A DNA stretch of 64,000 nt, taken from contig JAGVVL010000025.1 of the NCBI GenBank assembly GCA_018287875.1, forward strand, positions 2,356,001 to 2,420,000, written 5' to 3'. A program made the translations under genes and the position numbers. Positions 58,109 to 64,000 of this stretch are shown piece after piece. A model generated the notes under the pieces. It was not told the DNA's origin and ran no database searches. It saw nothing but the letters and a program-made list of their open reading frames with translations. The stretch's first letter is position 1. Every line of letters starts with the position of its first letter. The stretch comes from Nigrospora sphaerica. Taxonomy: Eukaryota; Ascomycota; Sordariomycetes; Amphisphaeriales; Apiosporaceae.

Positions 58109-61100
58109 ATGAGCTCGCTCAAGAGAAAGGATGCGCCGGGAGGCTCGTCCGCTGCCAAAGCCGCCAAGACTCGCAGCGATTCGCGGCCCTCCAAGACGGC
58201 CAAACCCGACAAGAACGGCGCGAAAGGCGACGCCGCAAAGTCGGCGTCCAAACCCACCGAGTCCAAATCGCCGGCCGCCCCCAAGATCTCCAAGCTTAAG
58301 GAGGAGGAACCGCTCTTCCCTCGAGGCGGTGGCAGTGTTTTGACGCCGCTCGAACACAGACAAATTTCCATACAAGCGAAACAAGACGTGCTTTTCGAGC
58401 AGCAGTCCGGTCCGTCCCAGAAGAAGGCCGCCAAGGCCGTCACCAAGAAGAAATCGAAAGGCCAACTCAAGGACGGAAAGCAGGCCACCGCCAAAGCAGA
58501 CGAGGATGCTGTAAAGATTGAGAGTCTCAACTACAAGCGTCTCGTTAAGGGATCTCTGGTGCTTGGCCAGGTCGCCCAGATCAACTCCCTCGGCATTGTC
58601 CTTACCCTCCCCAACAACCTTACCGGTCATGTCGCCATCACCGCCATATCAGAGCCTCTCAATGAGCGCATCGCAGCCGAGGCCGACGCCGGCGACGACG
58701 AAGACGAAGACGACCGCGAGGATCGGGATGATGGAGTCGATCTCAACTCGCTATTCACCGAGGGCCAGTATCTGCGCGCCTACGTGACCTCGACCACGGA
58801 CGAACACGAGTCTGCTGGAAAGCCTAAGCGGCATATCGAGATGTCTTTGCGCCCGGAGCACACCAACAGCGGAATGTCCAGTCAGGACTTGGTCGCCAAC
58901 GCTACCGTCATGGCAACCGTGGCCAGTGTTGAAGACCATGGTTTCGTCATGGACCTGGGGCTTGAAGATGGCAAGTCCCAGGCATTCTTGTCGCGCAAGG
59001 AGCTTGATGGCGGCATTCCTGAAGAACGAATGCAGCCCGGAGCCGTCATGCTCTGTCTCGTCACTGGCAAGACGGGCAAGATTGCCCAGCTTACCACGCT
59101 TCACAGCAAACTGTCCAAGGTCCAGAACACACCGTCTGGCGCGACCACCATCAACACTTTCCTTCCCGGCACAGCTGTGGAACTTATGGTGTCCGACATA
59201 TCTGCGCGCGGTCTGGCCGGCAAGGTTATGGGTACCCTGGATGTGACTGCCGACCTCATCCACTCGGGTACCGGGCCACAGGCACTGGACCTGGAGGAGA
59301 AGTACAAGGTCAGCAAAAAAGTAAAGGCCCGTGTCATCTGCAACTTCCCGACTGCCGATGAGCCCAAGCTTGGCGTCTCTTTCCTCGATCACGTCACATC
59401 CCTCGAGTCCAAATCCGTGGGCGGCACGAAATCATCGCCCCTGGAAAAGTTGTCCATTTCGGCCCTTGTCGAGAAGTGTACCATCACCAAAGTCGAACCC
59501 GAGGTCGGTGTCTTCGTCGATGTTGGTCTCAAGGGCGTGCCCGGTTTCGTTCATATCTCCCGACTCAAAGACGGCAAGGTCGACATGTTGTCTCAGACCA
59601 CCGGCCCTTTCTGCTTGGGTGCAACGCATGCCGGAAGGGTTGTCGGCTACAATGCTATGGACGGGCTTTTCCAGCTTTCGTTTGAAAAATCGGTTCTTGA
59701 CCAGCCCTTCCTGCGCGTCGAAGATGTGCCTGTTGGTGGCGTCGTGGACGGCGTGATTGAAAAACTCATCGTCGGCCCCAACGGTGTCGATGGCATACTT
59801 GTCAAGATCGCCGAGGGCATCACGGGTCTTGTTCCGGAAATGCACTTGGCGGACGTCAAACTTCAACATCCCGAGAAGAAGTTCAGGGAAGGCATGAAGG
59901 TCAAGGCGCGAGTTCTTTCGACCAATCCTGCCAAACGGCACATTCGACTTACTCTCAAGAAAACACTCCTGAACTCCGAGGCTACTCCCCTCACGTCCTT
60001 TGATCAAGTGGTCGTTGGAGCGCAAACCCCAGCCATCATCATCAAGCTTCTCGCTAACGGCGCCATCGTGCAATTCTATGGATCTCTCCGGGGATTCCTA
60101 CCTGTTTCGGAGATGAGCGAGGCCTATATCCGCGATCCCAAGGAGTACTTCCGAATAGGCCAGGTTGTCTTTGTCCACGTGCTCAACTGCGACGCCGAGG
60201 CGAAGAAGCTGTATGTCTCTTGCAAAGACCCGTCTGCATTCGGCATGGAGAAACAGATGGCTCTGAAGAAGCTCAGTCTTGGGGATGTTGTTGTTGCCAA
60301 GGTTGTGCAAAAGACAGAAGATCACGTATTCGTGGAATTGGCTGAAAGCGGCTTGAGAGCCATGCTGTCCGTTGGCCATCTTACCGATGGCTCCAGCAAG
60401 AAGAACCAGGCAGCTTGGAAGAAGATCTATGTCGGGCAGACACTTTCAGACCTGGTTGTCCTGGACAAGAATGACGGCCGACGCTTCATCGCGCTCAGCC
60501 GAAAGCCCTCCCTGGTTAAGGCCGCACAAGAGGGAGAACTGCTTACCTCTTTCGAAGACGCCAAGGTCGGAAAGATCTACCCGGGCTTCGTTAGGAACCT
60601 CACGGTCACTGCTGTTTTTGTGCAGTTTGCCGGCCACCTGACTGCGTTGCTTCCTAAGGCCAGGCTGCCGCAGGATGCGCAAAAGATGACCGACTTTGGC
60701 ATGGAGAAGAATCAGTCATTGCCCGTCAAGGTCATTTCAGTCGATCCTGATCACAAAAGAATCGTTGTCGGGTCCCCCAACGCCGAGAAGCCGGAAAAGC
60801 CAGAGGCGGCCAAGCAACCCTCTGGTCCCCCCATCTCGGCTGAAAACCCGGTGGATGACTCGGTGGCTTCTTTGGATGACATCGTCGTCGGCAAGGTCGT
60901 GAAAGCCAAGATTGCTGCTGTCAAGAACTCACAGCTCAACGTGAGGCTCGCTGACAACATCCAGGGCCGCGTGGATGTGTCGCAAGCGTTTGACTCTTGG
61001 GACGAGATCCAGAACAAGAAGGCACCTCTCAGCAAATTCAACCAGGGAGACGTCATTTCGGTCAAGATTCTCGGTGAGCACGACGCTAGAAACCACAGAT

Positions 61101-63521
61101 TCTTGCCGATTTCCCATCGCTCTACGCATTCTGTTCTCGAGATGTCGGCGAAAGCGAGCGATCTGAAAGACAGCACCCAGCCTCCGCTGTCGTACGATAC
61201 TCTCGAGGTTGGGTCCACCCATCTTGCATTCGTCAATAACGTCCAAGACCGCTCGCTCTGGGTCAACCTCTCTCCCAACGTGCGCGGACGAATCAACTTC
61301 CTCGAGATATCTGATGATGTATCTCTTCTGGAAAACCTCCCCAAGAACTTCCCCATCGGCGCTGCACTCCGTGTCAAGGTTCTTGCAGTGGACCCCAGCC
61401 AAAACCGCCTTGATCTCTCCGGTCGGTCTTCGTCGTCCGCGGCCAACCTGACCTGGGAGACAATCAAGCCGAACATGGTTCTTCCGGGCCGCGTCACCAA
61501 GGTCGGCGAGCGACAAGTCATGGTTCACCTCAGCGATGCCATTTCCGGACCGATACATTTGACAGATATCAGCGACAACTTCGAAGAGGCCAACCCATCG
61601 GCCCACCAGAAGAACAGTATCGTCCGCGTATCTGTTGTGAGTGTCGACAAGAGCAACAAGAAGGTCCGCCTCTCTTCGCGCCATTCGAGGGTGCTGAACT
61701 CGTCAGCCGAGGTCAAGGACCGAGAAATCTCCGATGTTTCGCAACTGAAGGTCGGAGACGTTGTCCGTGGCTTTGTCAAGAACGTGGCCGACAAAGGTGT
61801 CTTCGTGGCCCTCGGCGGAAACGTCTCGGCCATGGTCAAGATTTCCGACCTGTCGGACAGGTTCTTGAAGGACTGGCAAGAAGCCTTCCAGGTTGACCAG
61901 CTTGTCAAGGGTCGCATCATCTCTATCGATGCGGCCACAGGGCAGGTCCAGATGAGCCTCAAGGCTTCGGTGGTGGAGAAGGACTTTGTGCCCTTGAAGA
62001 ACTACCAGGATTTCCAGGTCGGTCAGGTGGTTACCGGTAAAGTCCGCAAGGTCGAGGAGTTCGGCGCTTTCATTCTCGTGGATGGTACTGCCAATGTTAG
62101 CGGTTTATGTCACAGGAGCGAGATGGCGGAGAAACCCGTCGAGGATGCCAGGAAGCTTTTCAACGAAGGCGACGCTGTCAAGGCCATCATCTTGAAGCTC
62201 GATTTGCAGAAGAAGCGCATCAACCTCGGTCTCAAACCGTCCTACCTTGACGGAGAGGACACCGATATGAGCGACGACGATGACGCCGGCGCCGCACTTG
62301 TATCGGATGATGACGAGGATGACGACATGGACGACGCAGGAAGCGGCGTTCTCATCACCGGCACCGACGGCATTTCCGATGGAAGCGACTCGGAGGAAGA
62401 GGACGAAGACGAAGATGTGGAGATGGCCGATGGGCCTGCCGAGGCGGAAGGCCTGGATGCCGGTGGCTTCGACTGGGACCCCAACGCGCTGGACAAGAAA
62501 CGCGAAGCAGAGTCACTCGGCAATAGTGGCGAAGCTGCGGACAAGAAGAAGAAGCGAAAGAAGGGCGCGGCGGAGGTCGACAAGACGGGCGACCTGGACG
62601 CCTTTGGGCCGCGAACGGCGGCCGATTACGAACAACTGCTGAACCGCCGCCCCAACTCGTCGGCCCTCTGGACCGAATACATGGCGTACCAGATGCAGTC
62701 CAGTGAACTTTCCGGGGCGCGCAAAGTAGCCGAGCGCGCCGTCGCCACCATCAACAGCGCCGAGGAGACGGAGAAGCTGAATGCATGGATCGCGTACCTC
62801 AACTTGGAGGTCCGCTTCGGCACCGAGGAAACAGTCGACGAGGTTTTCAAGCGTGCTCTGCAGGTCAATGACCAGCAGGAAGTCTACCAGCGCCTTGCCA
62901 GCATTTATATCCAGGAGGACAAGACCGAGGTAAGAAGAGCGCCCGTCGAGGGTTCAAGCAGGCGGCATCGCTGACAATCTTGTGCAGAAGGCGGACGAGC
63001 TATTCCAGACGCTCGTCAAGAAGTTTGGCGCCACCTCGCCGGATGTTTGGTATAACTATGGACACTGGTTGCATTCGGCCCGGAACCAACCGGAGCGCGC
63101 TCACGCTCTGATGGCGCGGGCCACACAAGCGCTGCCGGCGAAGGCGCACCTGCCGCTCATGACCAAATTCGCCGGCCTTGAGTACAAGTCGGCGCACCCG
63201 AACCCTGAGCGCGGCCACACCATGTTCAAGGGTCTGCTGTCGTCATTCCCCAACCGCTTCGATCTGTGGAACCAGCTGCTCGACCACGAGGACGGGCCGA
63301 GCCCCAACAAGGAGGCGGTGCGCGACATCTTCGAGAGCGCGCTCAGGGGCAACGTCAAACCGCGCCAAGCCAAGAAGTGGTTCAAGCGCTGGGGCGAGTG
63401 GGAGGAGAAGCACGGCGACCGCAAGAGCCGCGAGATGGTCAGCGCCAAGGCTCAAGGCTGGGTGAAGGAGTGGGAGGCCAAGAAAAAGGGCAGGGAGGGT
63501 GCCGAAGACGATGACGAGTAA
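58109..63521 (+). CDS. rrp5: rRNA biogenesis protein Rrp5
   Basis: Two exons, 58109-62929 and 62988-63521; 1784 residues (yeast Rrp5 is 1729). The N-terminal 130 residues are Lys/Ser/Ala-rich and end in a conserved PLFPRGG-SVLTPLE block. From about 141 to 1375 there is a long series of S1 RNA-binding repeats (yeast has twelve), each with the typical G-x-V-x-x-V opening. An Asp/Glu/Ser-rich linker covers about 1380-1445. From about 1500 there are HAT/TPR-like helical repeats to the end. Rrp5 is the nucleolar factor needed for both 18S and 5.8S/25S processing: the S1 repeats bind pre-rRNA spacers, and the C-terminal part serves small-subunit assembly. The intron (62930-62987, 58 nt) is phase 0 inside the HAT region. 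The ATG at 58109 matches the family start. Confidence 0.97.
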
Positions 63522-64000
63522 GTCGTATGGGGCGTAGGGAGGCAAACTCAAACTATTGCATGTCAGGTGTTCCAGATACCAGAAAAAGTATCCTTGTTTA
63601 TAGATGAAAACCGGCGGGTGTATTTCTAATTCGGTAGATATGCCAAGTTCGCCGGACTAACAGAGCGGCATTTCTGGTTCGAAGGCCGGCCGGTCAGCGG
63701 CCCGTGCTACTTGCATAGAGCATTTCATACGAGAAATAACTGGCTCGGGTACCACGAAATGTCTGTCGGTAACAGGCGGCCGACCAACTGTCAGATGGTG
63801 AATTCAAATGAATGAATCGTCTTTTCTGGAACCAGATATCCCCCCAGCTTAGAGGCTCTACTGTGGATGGTCGAAGAGTCTTGCTTGGTCCACCCAGATG
63901 AAGGGGCAATGTCGGTCGGGTGCGAACAAAAAAAAAAAAAAGGAAAAGGGGTGGTGGGAGGGAGACCCGATCCGGGGGATAAGCGACGATGGTTCAACAG
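63522..64000. other. rrp5 3' flank
   Basis: AT-richer sequence after the rrp5 stop, with TTATAGATGAAAA-type 3' end sequence and a poly-A run near 63929. No gene recognised before the window ends. Confidence 0.5.

Overview
The window is nuclear DNA from a filamentous ascomycete (Pezizomycotina), most likely a Sordariomycete. The evidence is short spliceosomal introns (mostly 55-190 nt) with GTRNGT donors and CTRAY-type branch sites, GC-rich third codon positions, wide non-coding spacers carrying many microsatellites, and lineage-typical genes: con7, noxR, a THI20-type thiamine gene and an Fmp27/Hobbit protein. I see no transposon, RIP-like AT desert, CRISPR array, prophage or operon. The exact genus cannot be read from the sequence.

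Layout. 1-3580: unassigned. 3581-5687: the long leader and promoter of con7. 5688-7494 (+): con7, a C2H2 regulator. 10277-11857 (+): aar2, U5 snRNP assembly. 12580-13398 (+): snf8/vps22, ESCRT-II. 14942-17484 (-): dbp2, DEAD-box helicase with 7 exons. 19733-21694 (-): thi20, HMP-P kinase fused to a TENA domain, 7 exons. 22841-26895 (-): rictor/tsc11, TORC2. 29971-30940 (+): urate oxidase. 31700-32328 (-): mitochondrial ribosomal protein uL13m. 33171-34466 (+, possibly from 33030): ccs1, copper chaperone for SOD1. 34467-40415: a 5.9 kb block with no recognisable gene. 40416-42283 (+): noxR, the p67phox-like NADPH oxidase regulator. 43976-53074 (-): fmp27, a 3032-residue bridge-like lipid transfer protein in one exon. 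54835-57502 (-): a YML020W/YMC020W-like alpha/beta hydrolase. 58109-63521 (+): rrp5, rRNA processing.

Exons were joined by hand. Every model keeps reading frame across each splice and reproduces family-conserved sequence at the junctions. The genes are independent units, mostly housekeeping. The loose themes are RNA biology (aar2, dbp2, rrp5), membrane traffic and lipid transport (snf8, fmp27, possibly the hydrolase), redox and morphogenesis (con7, noxR, ccs1, TORC2) and small-molecule metabolism (thi20, uricase).

I found no gene cluster that looks like a new multi-gene system. The signals worth a second look are gene-level. They are an ATG-depleted leader of at least 1.3 kb on con7, an almost fully open 475-nt intron in dbp2, a uricase without a peroxisomal C-terminus but with a start-stop uORF, a possible mitochondrial presequence on ccs1, an overlapping uORF on noxR, spaced tryptophan motifs in the hydrolase, and a perfect-arm hairpin at 54004-54044.
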